Assembly (NCBI RefSeq): GCF_030845175.1
Contig: NZ_CP132542.1
Location: forward strand, 248,001 to 312,000
DNA length: 64,000 nt
DNA from: Coralliovum pocilloporae
GTDB taxonomy: Bacteria; Pseudomonadota; Alphaproteobacteria; Rhizobiales; Cohaesibacteraceae
Direction of reading: 5' to 3'
Of the stretch, positions 17,122 through 27,477 are shown in pieces. The translations under genes and the position numbers were made by a program. Within the stretch, counting starts at the first letter, position 1, and each line of letters begins with the position of its first letter. The notes beneath the pieces are model-generated. The model ran no database searches and was not told where the DNA came from. It saw only the letters and a program-made list of their open reading frames with translations.

Positions 17122-18654
17122 TCAGAGCGGGATATTGTCGTGTTTCTTCCACGGATTTTCGAGCTTCTTGTCACGCAGCATCTGCAGCGCACGGGATACC
17201 CGACGGCGGGTTGAGTGAGGCATGATCACCTCATCAATGTAACCGCGCTCAGCAGCAACAAAAGGTGACAGGAACCTGTCTTCATAACTCTTGGTGTGCT
17301 CGGCAATCTTGTCCGGATCACTCATATCAGCCCGGAAGATGATCTCGACGGCACCTTTCGCGCCCATGACCGCAATCTGGGCCGATGGCCAGGCATAGTT
17401 CACATCGCCACGCAAATGCTTGGACGCCATCACATCATACGCCCCGCCATAGGCCTTGCGGGTAATGACCGTAACTTTCGGCACAGTGGCTTCCGCATAG
17501 GCAAACAGAAGCTTGGCACCATGCTTGATCAGGCCACCATATTCCTGAGCCGTTCCCGGCAGGAATCCCGGCACATCCACATAGGTGACAACCGGAATAT
17601 TGAAGCAGTCGCAGAAGCGGACAAAGCGGGCAGCCTTGCGGCTGGCATCACTGTCCAGAACACCGGCCAGAACCAGCGGCTGGTTGGCGACGAAACCAAC
17701 AGTCGTTCCTTCAATGCGACCAAAACCGGTGATGATATTCTGCGCAAAGCTTGGCTGGATCTCATAGAAATCCCCCTCATCCACAGTCTTGCGGATCAGC
17801 TCCTTCATATCATAGGGCTTGTTCGGATTATCCGGAACCAGAGTATCAAGAGATCGCTCCAACCGATTCGGATCATCATAGTAATCAAGCTGGGGAGCAT
17901 CTGCGGTATTGTTCGCAGGCAGGAAATCAATCAGGCGACGGATCTGCAGAAGCGCTTCCACATCATTCTCGAATGCGCCATCAGCAATTGACGACTTGGT
18001 CGCGTGCACAGACGCACCACCAAGTTCCTCAGCCGTTACCGTTTCATTTGTAACGGTCTTCACCACATCAGGCCCGGTAACGAACATGTAGCTCGTATCC
18101 TTGACCATGAAGATAAAGTCCGTCATCGCCGGAGAATACACATCCCCACCGGCACACGGCCCCATAATGACGGAAATCTGCGGGATGACACCAGAAGCCA
18201 TCACGTTGCGCTGGAACACTTCACCATAACCGCCGAGAGCAGCCACACCTTCCTGGATACGGGCACCACCCGCATCAAACAGGCCAATGATCGGCGCACG
18301 GTTCTTCAGCGCCATGTCCTGGATCTTGGTGATTTTCTGCGCATGGGTTTCAGAAAGAGATCCGCCGAAGACCGTAAAGTCCTTGGCGAAAATGAAGACC
18401 TTGCGCCCGTTTATGGTCCCCCAGCCGGTTACAACACCATCACCGGCCGCCTTGTTCTTCTCCATACCGAAGTCAACGCAGCGATGCTGAACGAACATGT
18501 CGAACTCTTCGAACGACCCTTCATCCAGCAGAATCTCAATCCGCTCGCGTGCCGTCAGCTTACCGCGGGTATGCTGGGCATCGATCCGTCTTTGTCCGCC
18601 ACCGAGACGAGCCTGTTCGCGTCGCTCTTCCAGTTCAGAGAGAATTTCCTTCAT
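17122..18654 (-). CDS. pccB: Propionyl-CoA carboxylase beta (carboxyltransferase) subunit
   Basis: The 510-residue carboxyltransferase has two crotonase-like halves. The N half shows [20 protein letters not shown] and [19 protein letters not shown], and the C half [20 protein letters not shown] and [17 protein letters not shown]. It transfers the carboxyl from biotin on PccA to propionyl-CoA, making methylmalonyl-CoA. The length and the spacing of GG oxyanion motifs match PccB. Acetyl-CoA or butyryl-CoA may also be used by members of this group. It lies 470 bp from the pccA end across folB, so the two subunits are not in one operon. Confidence 0.94.
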   Translation of the reverse strand: MKEILSELEERREQARLGGGQRRIDAQHTRGKLTARERIEILLDEGSFEEFDMFVQHRCVDFGMEKNKAAGDGVVTGWGTINGRKVFIFAKDFTVFGGSLSETHAQKITKIQDMALKNRAPIIGLFDAGGARIQEGVAALGGYGEVFQRNVMASGVIPQISVIMGPCAGGDVYSPAMTDFIFMVKDTSYMFVTGPDVVKTVTNETVTAEELGGASVHATKSSIADGAFENDVEALLQIRRLIDFLPANNTADAPQLDYYDDPNRLERSLDTLVPDNPNKPYDMKELIRKTVDEGDFYEIQPSFAQNIITGFGRIEGTTVGFVANQPLVLAGVLDSDASRKAARFVRFCDCFNIPVVTYVDVPGFLPGTAQEYGGLIKHGAKLLFAYAEATVPKVTVITRKAYGGAYDVMASKHLRGDVNYAWPSAQIAVMGAKGAVEIIFRADMSDPDKIAEHTKSYEDRFLSPFVAAERGYIDEVIMPHSTRRRVSRALQMLRDKKLENPWKKHDNIPL

Positions 18655-18842
18655 AGTGCCCTGCTTTCGTTCAACACAAGGCGGGGATCCGACAGCGCCG
18701 AACCTTGTCAGTCCAGCCAGATCGACCCCGCGTCTGATCTTTCAGAATGATCGATAGCACGCGCGCGAAAGGGCGGGAAGTTGTTCGAACGGCCAAGGCC
18801 GGACATACACCCTGCTGATCCAGCCTCCCTGCCCGGTCCGGC

Positions 18843-21800
18843 TCAGCGCGCCCAACGGAACATCAGATAATACCCAGCAGGGACAAAAAACAGCGACAGG
18901 ACTGACGCAATGACAAGTCCGCCCATCATCACCACGGCCATCGGCTCCCAAAGCGCACCGCCACCAAGTGCCATGGGCAACAGACCAAGCACTGTGGTCA
19001 CCGATGTCAGAAGAATGGGCCGCAGACGTTTCTGGGACGCAGAAACAATGGCATCCACCAGATCATGAGTTCGGCGTTCTATGTCCACCTGATCAATCAG
19101 CACGATGGCATTGTTGATAATGATCCCGGCCAGACTGATCAGACCAAGGGTTCCAAAGAAGGAGAACGGCATACCAGTCAACAACAGCCCCAATGGAACA
19201 CCGATCAGAACCAGTGGAATGGTCATGAAAATGAGAACAGACCGGCGGAAGGAATTGAACTGGAACATGATAGCCAGGAACATGATGGTCAGGGCCAGGG
19301 GCATACCGCCAGCCAGCTTCCCGTTCACATCCGCATTGGTCTCAAGCTCACCGTCAATCTTGATCTGATAGCCACCAGAGAGATCCAGACTGTCCAGACC
19401 AGGCTGAATCTGCGCCAGAAGATCTTCTGCTGAATAAGCGGGAGACTTACCGGAAATCTTGATGGTCCGAACCTGGTTCTCCCGTCTGATCTGGGAGAAT
19501 TCAAGCGTTGGCTCGATAGTAGCGACCTGCGCGAGAGATATCGTCTGACCGGTCACGCCGAAGGTCATATCCGTCAGATCTTCAAGACTGTTACGAAACG
19601 GCTCCGCCGCGCGCAACACAATCGGGATCGAGTTTTCGCCTTCACGGTAGACCGAGATCTCCGTTCCATCAAAATGCGCGCTCATAACCTGGGAAATTGT
19701 TTCAGATGAAATACCCAGCTCGCGCGCACGGTCTTGCGCAACATCAACAACAATCTTTATAACCTTGTTTCCCCAGTCATTTTCATTCTGTTCAATACCT
19801 GGAACAGAGGAAAAGAATCCTTCCACCTGATCAGCCAGAACAAGCAACCTGTCCGCATCCGGACCGCTGATCTCGACATCAACGATGCCTGATTCTGATG
19901 CCCCCATGGCAAGGCGTTTGACCTTGAAACGGGCTTCCGGATGATTCTGGGCAAGATAGGTCCAGGCGCGCTGACCAAGGGCGACAGCCCCCTCGAAATC
20001 CGTTGTATTCACAAGGAAGAAAGCATTGGCGGAATCACTGTCAGCGGGATTAAGTGCCAGATAAAAGCGCGGGCCACCATCTGCAACATAAAGCAGCACA
20101 TCTTCTGTTTCCGGATTGACCTCCCTGTTACGCAGCCAGTCAGATATTTTTTTTGCGCTGGTTTCAGTTGCCCGGATATCGGTTCCCTTGGGCATATCCA
20201 TATAGATGAGGATCTGATTGCGATCACTCAGCGGGAACATCTCCCGCTTCAGCGACCCAAACAGTGAGATCGATCCAAAAGCTGCGGCAAAACACAGCAC
20301 GAGCACCAGAGGTGCGGCCGGCAGAAGTCGCCGGATTACAGCGCCATAAGCCGCAAGAACCGGCCCGTCCCCCTCTGCTTTCTGTGTCGCTTTTCTGGAT
20401 GGCTTGATCAGCCATACACAGAGAGCTGGCAGAATATACATTGCTGTCAACCACGACCCGCCAAGCATCAGGGCAACCACCATACCCAGGGAGAATGCAT
20501 ACTCCCCGGATGTCCCTTCAAGGATCATCATCGGAAGGAAAGCCGAAACAGTGGTGATAGACGCAACCACCAGCGGCACAAAAAACTGATCTCCGGAGGC
20601 AATCGCTGCGTCCTTTGGCGGCACGCCCCGGTCAATCTGCCCCTGGATATCCTCCACGATGACCAGACCGTTATCCACCAGCAATCCAAGCGAGATGATC
20701 ACCGCAGCAATAGAGACCTGCTCCAATTCAATGCCGAGAAAACTCATGCCGATCAGGGCGAACATGACCGTGAACGGAACGATGGCAGCAATGATAAAGC
20801 CGGATTTGATACCGAGAAAGAACAGCATCACCAGCAGCACAACCCCAAAGGTCTGCGCCACATTTGAGAGGGCACCATTCACAGATGTCGTCACCTTGTC
20901 TGCCTGGAACGTGGCAAACAAAAAACGGAACCCAATCGGCTGCTTCTGCTCAAACTGCTGAACGAGACCTTTGAGCTTCTGCCCGAGAGACTGGATATCC
21001 TGGCCATCCTGCATTTCGACGCCCACCACAATTGCAGGCTGACCGTTGTAGTAAACGGGCTTTTCAATAGGATCAACGTAACCGCGCCTCACCGTCAGCA
21101 GGTCACGAAGGCGGACAAAGCCCTCCACTCCATCCACTTTTGTGAGCACCAGTCTGACATCTTCAATGCTTTTGAGGTCTCCGCTGGCTTCAAGCAGGAT
21201 CTTGTTGCCATCGGCATTGAGTGTACCCGCAGGCAGGATCACATTCTGGCTCTGCAGATCACTGACCACCTGGTTCAACTGAACACCAATTGAAGCAAGC
21301 TTGCGGGAATCAAGCTCCAGCCAGACCCGTTCTTCCTGCTCTCCATAGAGCGAGACTTTCGACAGGCCTTCAAGTGTGTAGAGTTCCTGCTGCAGATCCT
21401 CGGCAACATCCTTGAGCTCACTGTAGGAAAAGCCCTCACCAGTCACAGCGATAGAGGCCACGGTGACATCACCATAGTCCGTATTCACAAACGGACCGCT
21501 GGTTCCGTCAGGCAGATCTCCCGTGCTGTCAGACATCTTGTTGCGCAGATCCTGGAAAATCCGGTCAAGATCTTCTGAGGGAATACTCTCCTTCACAGCC
21601 ACATAGATGGTTGCCACACCGGTCGTCACCAGCGTGTTGATATCGTCCACTTCGCCAATTTCGCGAATACGGCGCTCAAGCGGAATAGCAATAAGCTGCT
21701 CGACACGCTCAGGCCCCATTCCGGCAAACCGGGCCTGGACAACAGCTGTCCGGATGGTAATGGCCGGGTCTTCGCGCTTTGGGAACGTCGTATAAAGCAA

Positions 21801-21881
21801 CAGGCCCTGAACAATGAGGCCAATCATGATCAGGATGGTGAACCGGGATTGATTGATCCCGAAGCGTGTCAGGCCATTCAT
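18843..21881 (-). CDS. RND-family efflux transporter permease (HAE1/AcrB-like)
   Basis: The 1012-residue inner-membrane proton antiporter has the RND layout: one N-terminal helix, a large periplasmic loop (about 30-325), six helices (about 325-540), a second loop and six more helices. Typical motifs are FPKREDPAI near the N-terminus and ISLGLLVDNGLVIVEDI, which carries the proton-relay acid in TM4. It starts at the ATG at 21881 with GGGGG in front; a TTG extension to 21929 is inside the adaptor gene. The adaptor gene lies 10 bp upstream. No outer-membrane factor gene is next to it. Substrates cannot be inferred; drugs, bile salts or lipids are all possible. Confidence 0.93.
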   Translation of the reverse strand: MNGLTRFGINQSRFTILIMIGLIVQGLLLYTTFPKREDPAITIRTAVVQARFAGMGPERVEQLIAIPLERRIREIGEVDDINTLVTTGVATIYVAVKESIPSEDLDRIFQDLRNKMSDSTGDLPDGTSGPFVNTDYGDVTVASIAVTGEGFSYSELKDVAEDLQQELYTLEGLSKVSLYGEQEERVWLELDSRKLASIGVQLNQVVSDLQSQNVILPAGTLNADGNKILLEASGDLKSIEDVRLVLTKVDGVEGFVRLRDLLTVRRGYVDPIEKPVYYNGQPAIVVGVEMQDGQDIQSLGQKLKGLVQQFEQKQPIGFRFLFATFQADKVTTSVNGALSNVAQTFGVVLLVMLFFLGIKSGFIIAAIVPFTVMFALIGMSFLGIELEQVSIAAVIISLGLLVDNGLVIVEDIQGQIDRGVPPKDAAIASGDQFFVPLVVASITTVSAFLPMMILEGTSGEYAFSLGMVVALMLGGSWLTAMYILPALCVWLIKPSRKATQKAEGDGPVLAAYGAVIRRLLPAAPLVLVLCFAAAFGSISLFGSLKREMFPLSDRNQILIYMDMPKGTDIRATETSAKKISDWLRNREVNPETEDVLLYVADGGPRFYLALNPADSDSANAFFLVNTTDFEGAVALGQRAWTYLAQNHPEARFKVKRLAMGASESGIVDVEISGPDADRLLVLADQVEGFFSSVPGIEQNENDWGNKVIKIVVDVAQDRARELGISSETISQVMSAHFDGTEISVYREGENSIPIVLRAAEPFRNSLEDLTDMTFGVTGQTISLAQVATIEPTLEFSQIRRENQVRTIKISGKSPAYSAEDLLAQIQPGLDSLDLSGGYQIKIDGELETNADVNGKLAGGMPLALTIMFLAIMFQFNSFRRSVLIFMTIPLVLIGVPLGLLLTGMPFSFFGTLGLISLAGIIINNAIVLIDQVDIERRTHDLVDAIVSASQKRLRPILLTSVTTVLGLLPMALGGGALWEPMAVVMMGGLVIASVLSLFFVPAGYYLMFRWAR

Positions 21882-21891
21882 GGTACGCCCC

Positions 21892-23019
21892 CTACTCTGC
21901 TGTATCGAGCAGTTTGACGGTCTGGCCATCTCTCAGGAATGAGACACCAGCAGACGCTACGCGCTCTCCTTCTTTCAGACCTTTAATCACCAGAAGGGAG
22001 TTTTCACGAACACCGGCAATCTGGATACGCCGCTTCTGAACGGTGGAGGTGTCATCATCAAAGACAAACACGTCTGCCAGCCCCCCCTCAGGGCTGCTGC
22101 CGCCTTCTGCGCTGGCCTTGATTGCATCAAGGGAGACGATGCTCAACGGCATCAGGAAGCCCTCGGAAGCACCGAGCACGGGGAATTCAAGAGTAACCTC
22201 AATCGCCATACCGGCTTTCATCTGCGGATGAATGTCATTAAGCGCCACGACCACGGGAAAAGCCGAAACCGTATCTGCCCGGGATCCGAGTTCAGACACG
22301 CGACCAGTCAGCACAGTAGAAGGATCATCAGCCAGCCGAAGCCAGGCCATTTTGCCAACAGCTATTCTGTTCACCACATCAAAGGGAACCGAAAACGACA
22401 CCTCATAGGCATCATCCTTATACAGGCCCAGCGCCCCACTACCCGGGGCAACATTGGCAAAGGACTGCACATCGATATTTGACAGGACCCCGTCAAATGG
22501 AGCCTTCAGTTCAGATTTCGAGAGATTGTCTTCCGCCAGTTCAGCCTGCCGACGTGCCTGCACCACCTGCGCGGCACTGGTTTCCATGGTCGTGCGCGCC
22601 TGATCCACGGTCGCTTTGGCAATGACCTGCTTCTTGAACAGCTCTTCCTTGCGTTTGAAATCATCTGCAGCATTCCGAGCACTGGATTCCGCCTGTACCA
22701 GTGCCGCCTGGCTGGATTCGTACTGAAGCTGCAACGATTTTGGATCGATGGTCAAAAGCACATCTCCTGCCTTGACCCGCTGGCCGACAGTAATGTCAAC
22801 GGCCGTAAGCTGACCACCAACCTCAAATGACAGCCGCGTAATGTCTGCCGGTTCCACAACACTGGGGAAATGCCGCCGGGTGGTCTTCGCCGAAGCCGAG
22901 ACAACAACTGTCTTCAGCCCTCGAACAACCGTTTCAGCCTTGTTCTCGGGTTGATCATCGCAGGCAACGAGACCCGCAGCCAGAGACACGATGATCGGCA
23001 AAGACAGGGACAAACGCAT
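21892..23019 (-). CDS. RND efflux periplasmic adaptor lipoprotein (MFP/HlyD family)
   Basis: The 375-residue protein starts with a lipoprotein signal peptide ending LAAGLVAC (lipobox Cys about 20). A lipoyl-like half motif (VGGQLTAVDITVGQRVKAGDVL), an alpha-helical hairpin (about 95-165), a second lipoyl half (LKAPFDGVLSNIDV) and a beta-barrel follow. It links the RND pump to an outer-membrane channel. The ATG at 23019 has AAAGAGG upstream and opens the signal peptide; an open frame up to 23109 is not used. It forms a two-gene operon with the pump. Confidence 0.92.
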   Translation of the reverse strand: MRLSLSLPIIVSLAAGLVACDDQPENKAETVVRGLKTVVVSASAKTTRRHFPSVVEPADITRLSFEVGGQLTAVDITVGQRVKAGDVLLTIDPKSLQLQYESSQAALVQAESSARNAADDFKRKEELFKKQVIAKATVDQARTTMETSAAQVVQARRQAELAEDNLSKSELKAPFDGVLSNIDVQSFANVAPGSGALGLYKDDAYEVSFSVPFDVVNRIAVGKMAWLRLADDPSTVLTGRVSELGSRADTVSAFPVVVALNDIHPQMKAGMAIEVTLEFPVLGASEGFLMPLSIVSLDAIKASAEGGSSPEGGLADVFVFDDDTSTVQKRRIQIAGVRENSLLVIKGLKEGERVASAGVSFLRDGQTVKLLDTAE

Positions 23020-23154
23020 AATGAACCTCTTTCTGGATTCAATTTCATCCATGAGACCGGCAAGATACCAGGCAAAAAACTGATGGCAAATCGGCAGCCA
23101 GCCTCCCAAGGCTGGCCCGACAAGTATAGATTGTCTATGAAAAAGAATACGGTT

Positions 23155-23931
23155 CTAGAGCACCGACAGGATCAGTCCGGCCACATCTACCTCTGCCTTG
23201 CGATAGGCTGCCAGGCGCTGGGCTTCGGGATCTTCTCCCCAGAGTTCTCGATTCCAGTCTTCCTCAACACGCGAGACATCCCAGGCGCGATCAGCAGAAA
23301 GGTGAGACTTGAGAACCGCGAGCGGCAACACAGCAGAACCATACGCAGAAGTCAGGCTGGCAAATGCTGCAAGTTTGAAACTGTCCAGGCCGGAAATCTC
23401 GACCCGGAAAGATGCGAGCAATTCTTCAGACTGTTCCACATGCATAATGCCACCGGCCAGAACAAACCGGTGTCCAAGCAGGCCTGCAGCCCAGTCCAGC
23501 ACCGGGTCCCAGGTGTCAGTCTGACGCTGTACAAGCTCATCAGGTGCATCAGCACGATAACAGAGGCAATCCGTACCGGCGTAGCGCACCATCTCGTCAA
23601 GAACCTCATCATGACGATTGGCGACACCATCAACGGTGGAATTCACCAGCCGGGTCATCGGCATGGTCGCCGGGTCGATATGGGCTACCTGCGCAGACCA
23701 TTCTTCAACCAGCTTGTCGGCCAGAGTACGATGCGGCACAGCCAGAAGAGTTTTGGAAGGCGTGCGAACCGGGCGGCCATCCAGAAGAACGCGCCACTGC
23801 CCTTCAACACAGTCACATGACACATCCTTGTAGAAACGCTTGGGAAGCTCCTGTTTGGAAACTTCGCGGGCTTTCTTGACCGGGTCAAATGCCTCGCGCT
23901 GAGCATCAAGGTCATCCAGAAGATCACGCAT
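23155..23931 (-). CDS. ATP12-type F1-ATPase assembly chaperone
   Basis: The 258-residue protein matches the ATP12 family, which in mitochondria binds the alpha subunit of F1 during ATP synthase assembly. Visible family patterns are KRFYKDVSC, VLLDGRPVRTPSKTLL, the PMTRLVNSTVD block and a conserved WDPVLDWA. The family is essentially restricted to alphaproteobacteria and mitochondria, so it is a taxonomic marker here. It follows the HAD gene by 17 bp and is probably co-transcribed with it and rluC. Confidence 0.92.
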   Translation of the reverse strand: MRDLLDDLDAQREAFDPVKKAREVSKQELPKRFYKDVSCDCVEGQWRVLLDGRPVRTPSKTLLAVPHRTLADKLVEEWSAQVAHIDPATMPMTRLVNSTVDGVANRHDEVLDEMVRYAGTDCLCYRADAPDELVQRQTDTWDPVLDWAAGLLGHRFVLAGGIMHVEQSEELLASFRVEISGLDSFKLAAFASLTSAYGSAVLPLAVLKSHLSADRAWDVSRVEEDWNRELWGEDPEAQRLAAYRKAEVDVAGLILSVL

Positions 23932-23948
23932 TGCCTGTTCCTATCCGT

Positions 23949-24611
23949 TCAAGAAGCAAATGTGTTCAGAGCCGCCATCAGAGCTTCAGGTGTATCCATC
24001 ACATGATGCGCCCCGGCCTCAAGCATTTCTTCAGTCGAGTGATATCCCCAGGACACGCCCATTGTATGGGAGCCTGCAGCCCGGCCCATAGCCATATCAA
24101 AAGATGTATCACCAATCATCACTGTGCGCTCCGGTACGGCTCCCGTCTCGGCCATGGCCTGCAAGACCATACCGGGATGCGGCTTTGACGGAGCGATATC
24201 CGCTGTCTGGATCGTGACAAACCGCCCTTCCAGATCATGGCCTTTCAGCACGTGATCCACACCACGTCGGGCTTTCCCTGTGGCAATCCCAAGCAGGATG
24301 TCCTCTCTCGCAGACAGTTCGAGAACCATTTCTTTCATGCCATCATAGAATGGCTCAAGCGCCTGATGCTCCCGGCGCATGCGAATGAAAGCATCCTTAT
24401 AGGCTGTGGCCAGCTCGGACGTTGAAACCTCCGCCCCTTCCGGCATCAGCCGCTGCATGGCCGGTTCAAGCGACAAGCCGACAATGGACAATGTTTGAGC
24501 CCGTGTCGGTTCCTGCACCCCCAGGGAGCGAAAGGCCTCATTCATGGCAGAGACAATCATCACCTGGCTGTCAACAAGCGTCCCGTCACAATCAAAGATA
24601 ACCAGATACAC
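23949..24611 (-). CDS. HAD-superfamily hydrolase (phosphoglycolate phosphatase-like)
   Basis: A 220-residue HAD hydrolase of the Gph/PGP type. Motif I FDCDGTLVDS contains the nucleophile Asp and acid/base Asp, motif II is the GIATGKARRG region, motif III is the lysine in APSKPHPGM, and motif IV is MIGDTSFDMAMG. A helical cap lies between motifs I and II. The start is a GTG at 24611 with GGAG 6 bp upstream. It sits between rluC and atp12, as commonly seen in alphaproteobacteria. The physiological substrate is uncertain. Confidence 0.9.
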   Translation of the reverse strand: MYLVIFDCDGTLVDSQVMIVSAMNEAFRSLGVQEPTRAQTLSIVGLSLEPAMQRLMPEGAEVSTSELATAYKDAFIRMRREHQALEPFYDGMKEMVLELSAREDILLGIATGKARRGVDHVLKGHDLEGRFVTIQTADIAPSKPHPGMVLQAMAETGAVPERTVMIGDTSFDMAMGRAAGSHTMGVSWGYHSTEEMLEAGAHHVMDTPEALMAALNTFAS

Positions 24612-24637
24612 GATGCTCTCCGTTACAGATCGTCAAT

Positions 24638-24649
24638 GGGTCTTGACCC
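24638..24649. repeat. GGGTC-TT-GACCC palindrome between rluC and the HAD gene
   Basis: This is the same 12-mer palindrome core as upstream of mgtE, in reverse orientation. It lies 27-38 bp in front of the GTG of the HAD gene and touches the rluC stop codon. Confidence 0.45.
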
Positions 24650-25650
24650 TAGTCGAGGCCGTCCTCATCAGGATCGGCATCGAACCGTCCTGCATCAAGT
24701 GCGAGCAGATTCCATGACTGTTCCATATGCGGCGGCAAGGGAGCCGTTACATCCAGCGTTCCACCTTTCGGATGCGGAATCACAATACGCCGCGCCAGAA
24801 GATGCAACCGGTTCTGCAAGCCCGCTGGCAGTTCCCAGTTCTCAACCTCGAAATATTTCGGATCACCAATAATCGGATGGCCGATATGGGACGTGTGGAC
24901 ACGAAGCTGATGCGTCCTGCCGGAAACCGGTTTCAGAGACAACCAGGACAGCTTCTGTCCGGCCTGATCAATGACATTGTAGTGGGTCAGGGCATGGCTG
25001 GCATCATCTTCACCGTGCCGGGCCACACGCATACGCTCACCCTGACTTTCTTCATCCTTGGTAAGATAGGTGGAGATCCGGCCCTGTTTCGGCTTCGGCA
25101 CACCTCTGACCAGCGCCCAATAAGTCTTCTTGGTTGTCCGAGACCGGAAAGCCTTGGCCAGGAAAGACGCCGCAGAGCGCGTTTTGGCAACAACCAGAAC
25201 ACCTGACGTATCTTTGTCGAGACGATGCACCAGACGAGGTTTCTGACCATTGCGATCCCGAAAAGCCTCAAGCATGCCATCCACATGACGGGTTGTGCCG
25301 GAGCCACCCTGCACAGACAGACCGGCGGGCTTGTTGAGCACCATCACATCCTTGTCGTCATGCAGAAGAATGGACTCGATAAAGGCCTTGTCGCCATCAC
25401 CAATCTTTGGCTTGGATTTGGGTGCTTCCGAATCCTTGGCATCGGTCGCGAGTGGCGGAATACGCACGGTCTGCCCCGATGCAACACGGGTTGAAGTCTT
25501 GACCCGGGCACCATCAACTCGCACCTGCCCTGTCCTGACCAGTTTCTGAAGCTGACCAAAGCTCAGGCCCGGATAATGCTCCTTGAACCACCGGTCAAGA
25601 CGCATACCCGATTCAAACGATTTCACTTCGTGGGAAATGACGCCAGCCAC
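24649..25650 (-). CDS. rluC: 23S rRNA pseudouridine synthase, RluC/RluD family
   Basis: The 333-residue RNA-modifying enzyme has an N-terminal S4 RNA-binding domain (about 15-70, GMRLDRWFKEHYPGLS) and a pseudouridine synthase domain with the catalytic aspartate in HRLDKDTSGVLVVAKT and the later RTHQLRVHTSHIGHPIIGD. The frame opens at a TTG at 25662, but the GTG at 25650 has GGAG 6 bp in front and is the likelier start. The RluC label (positions 955/2504/2580 in E. coli numbering) is by position in the alphaproteobacterial gene order; RluD cannot be excluded. Confidence 0.9.
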   Translation of the reverse strand: MAGVISHEVKSFESGMRLDRWFKEHYPGLSFGQLQKLVRTGQVRVDGARVKTSTRVASGQTVRIPPLATDAKDSEAPKSKPKIGDGDKAFIESILLHDDKDVMVLNKPAGLSVQGGSGTTRHVDGMLEAFRDRNGQKPRLVHRLDKDTSGVLVVAKTRSAASFLAKAFRSRTTKKTYWALVRGVPKPKQGRISTYLTKDEESQGERMRVARHGEDDASHALTHYNVIDQAGQKLSWLSLKPVSGRTHQLRVHTSHIGHPIIGDPKYFEVENWELPAGLQNRLHLLARRIVIPHPKGGTLDVTAPLPPHMEQSWNLLALDAGRFDADPDEDGLD

Positions 25651-25777
25651 AGCCCTCTCCAATTCCTGACTATCGCGGAGATTTCATTAACACAGGCAAT
25701 AAAGGCCCGAACACAGAACTGCAACACGGAAATCTGCAAAACCGCTATGCACATCACGCAGAAAGGCCAGAAAACCG

Positions 25778-26161
25778 TCAGGGTGCGAAGATCTGCCGGG
25801 ACAACAACAGACCCACAACCAGGAAACCGATAGCAACGACTACCGAACCGAACACATAAAGTGCGGCTTCCATCATCGCTCCCCGCGCCCAGAGTGTCAC
25901 AGCATCCAGAGAGAACGCCGAAAAGGTCGTAAAGCCTCCCAGCAGGCCGGTGGCCACGAACAGGCGAAGTTCCGTATTGTCAGAAAACTTCAGAGCCAGA
26001 AGGCCAATGAACACCCCCATGACCAGGGAGCCAACGGCGTTAACGAAAACAGTCCCCCATGGAAAGCCCGGACCCACCAGCTTAAGCGCCGCAACACCTG
26101 AAAGGTAACGCAGGCTCGCTCCGAACGCGCCACCGAGGGCAACAAGCAGCAGATGCGTCAT
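25778..26161 (-). CDS. crcB: Fluoride efflux channel CrcB/Fluc
   Basis: A 127-residue four-helix dual-topology membrane protein. The family motifs GGAFGASLRYLSG at the N-terminus and GLLGGFTTFSAFS in TM3 are intact, including the phenylalanines that line the fluoride path. The start codon overlaps the rarA stop (ATGA), so it is translated from the rarA transcript. There is no space for a fluoride riboswitch in front. Confidence 0.95.
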   Translation of the reverse strand: MTHLLLVALGGAFGASLRYLSGVAALKLVGPGFPWGTVFVNAVGSLVMGVFIGLLALKFSDNTELRLFVATGLLGGFTTFSAFSLDAVTLWARGAMMEAALYVFGSVVVAIGFLVVGLLLSRQIFAP

Positions 26162-27465
26162 GTTTGCCGCTCCCGTCTCAGCTTCGCCCAGTAATCAAGA
26201 CGTTTCTTGAGTTCACGTTCAAACCCGCGCTCAACCGGCTGATAATAGTTCTCTCGCCCCATCTCTTCAGGAAAATAGTCCTGTCCGGAAAAGGCATCCG
26301 GCGCATCGTGATCGTAATCATACCCCGTGCCATAGCCGATATCCTTCATCAACCGGGTCGGAGCATTGAGAATATGCTTGGGCGGAAGCAGCGAGCCATT
26401 CTCCTTGGCAGAACGGCGTGCCGCCTTGTAAGCCACATAGGCCGCGTTGGACTTTGGCGCTGTTGCCAGATAGACAGCCGCCTGAGCCAGCGCCAGCTCC
26501 CCTTCCGGACTGCCCAGCATATGGTAGGCATCCTTGGCCGCATTCGCCTGTACCAGCGCCTGCGGATCTGCCAAACCGATATCTTCAACCGCCATGCGGA
26601 TCAAACGGCGAGCCAGAAACATCGGATCTTCCCCGCCATCCATCATCCGGCAAAGATAATAGAGCGCCGCATCCGGGTCAGACCCCCGCACCGATTTATG
26701 CAGGGCTGAAATCAGATTGTAATGCCCTTCCTGGCCCTTGTCATAGATGGGCGCACGCCGGTTCAGAATATTCTGAAGCCGCTGGGGATCAAAAACCTCC
26801 CCCTCGCCTGCAGCACGCCAGATATCTTCAGCCAGTGTCAAAGCAGAACGACCATCCCCATCTGCCATGCGGATCAACACCTGCCGTGCATCATCATCAA
26901 GCGGAAGGGGTTTGCCTTCCCGCTCTTCCGCAGAAGTCAGCAAACGATCTATGGCCTCGGGGTCAAGCGACCGGAACACCAAAACCTGGGATCTGGACAG
27001 CAAAGCGGCATTCAGCTCAAAAGACGGGTTTTCTGTGGTCGCACCAATCAGCGTCACCGTGCCATCTTCCATGACCGGCAGGAAAGAATCCTGCTGCGCC
27101 CGGTTGAAACGATGGATTTCGTCCACAAACAGCAAGGTTCCCTTGCCACTCACACGACGTGCCTTGGCGGCTTCAAACACCTTCTTGAGATCGGCAACCC
27201 CGGAGAAGATCGCCGAAACCTGATCAAAGGCAAGATCGGTCTGGCTGGCCAGCAACCGCGCCAGAGTGGTTTTACCTGTCCCGGGTGGCCCCCAGAGAAT
27301 AAGCGAACCGATACGCCCCGAACGCAGCATTCGGGTGACGGTACCATCGTCACCAACCAGATGGTCCTGCCCCACCACGTCAGCCAGAACCTGTGGCCGC
27401 AGGCGATCTGCCAGAGGCCGTGGCGCGTCTTGCTCAAGGCCAGCTGATGTAAACAAGTCCCCCAT
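26158..27465 (-). CDS. rarA: Replication-associated recombination protein RarA (MgsA), AAA+ ATPase
   Basis: The 435-residue clamp-loader-like ATPase acts at stalled forks. It has the RarA start region [20 protein letters not shown], Walker [14 protein letters not shown], Walker [16 protein letters not shown], sensor 1 [19 protein letters not shown] and a C-terminal tetramerisation domain. Normal length. It is 12 bp downstream of the Deg-family protease gene and overlaps crcB, forming a compact operon. Confidence 0.96.
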   Translation of the reverse strand: MGDLFTSAGLEQDAPRPLADRLRPQVLADVVGQDHLVGDDGTVTRMLRSGRIGSLILWGPPGTGKTTLARLLASQTDLAFDQVSAIFSGVADLKKVFEAAKARRVSGKGTLLFVDEIHRFNRAQQDSFLPVMEDGTVTLIGATTENPSFELNAALLSRSQVLVFRSLDPEAIDRLLTSAEEREGKPLPLDDDARQVLIRMADGDGRSALTLAEDIWRAAGEGEVFDPQRLQNILNRRAPIYDKGQEGHYNLISALHKSVRGSDPDAALYYLCRMMDGGEDPMFLARRLIRMAVEDIGLADPQALVQANAAKDAYHMLGSPEGELALAQAAVYLATAPKSNAAYVAYKAARRSAKENGSLLPPKHILNAPTRLMKDIGYGTGYDYDHDAPDAFSGQDYFPEEMGRENYYQPVERGFERELKKRLDYWAKLRRERQT

Positions 27466-27477
27466 CGTGTTTCTCTG

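Noticed and set aside
25650..26161. Fluoride riboswitch for crcB
   Set aside because: crcB starts inside the end of rarA, leaving no room for a leader RNA; it is expressed from the rarA transcript.
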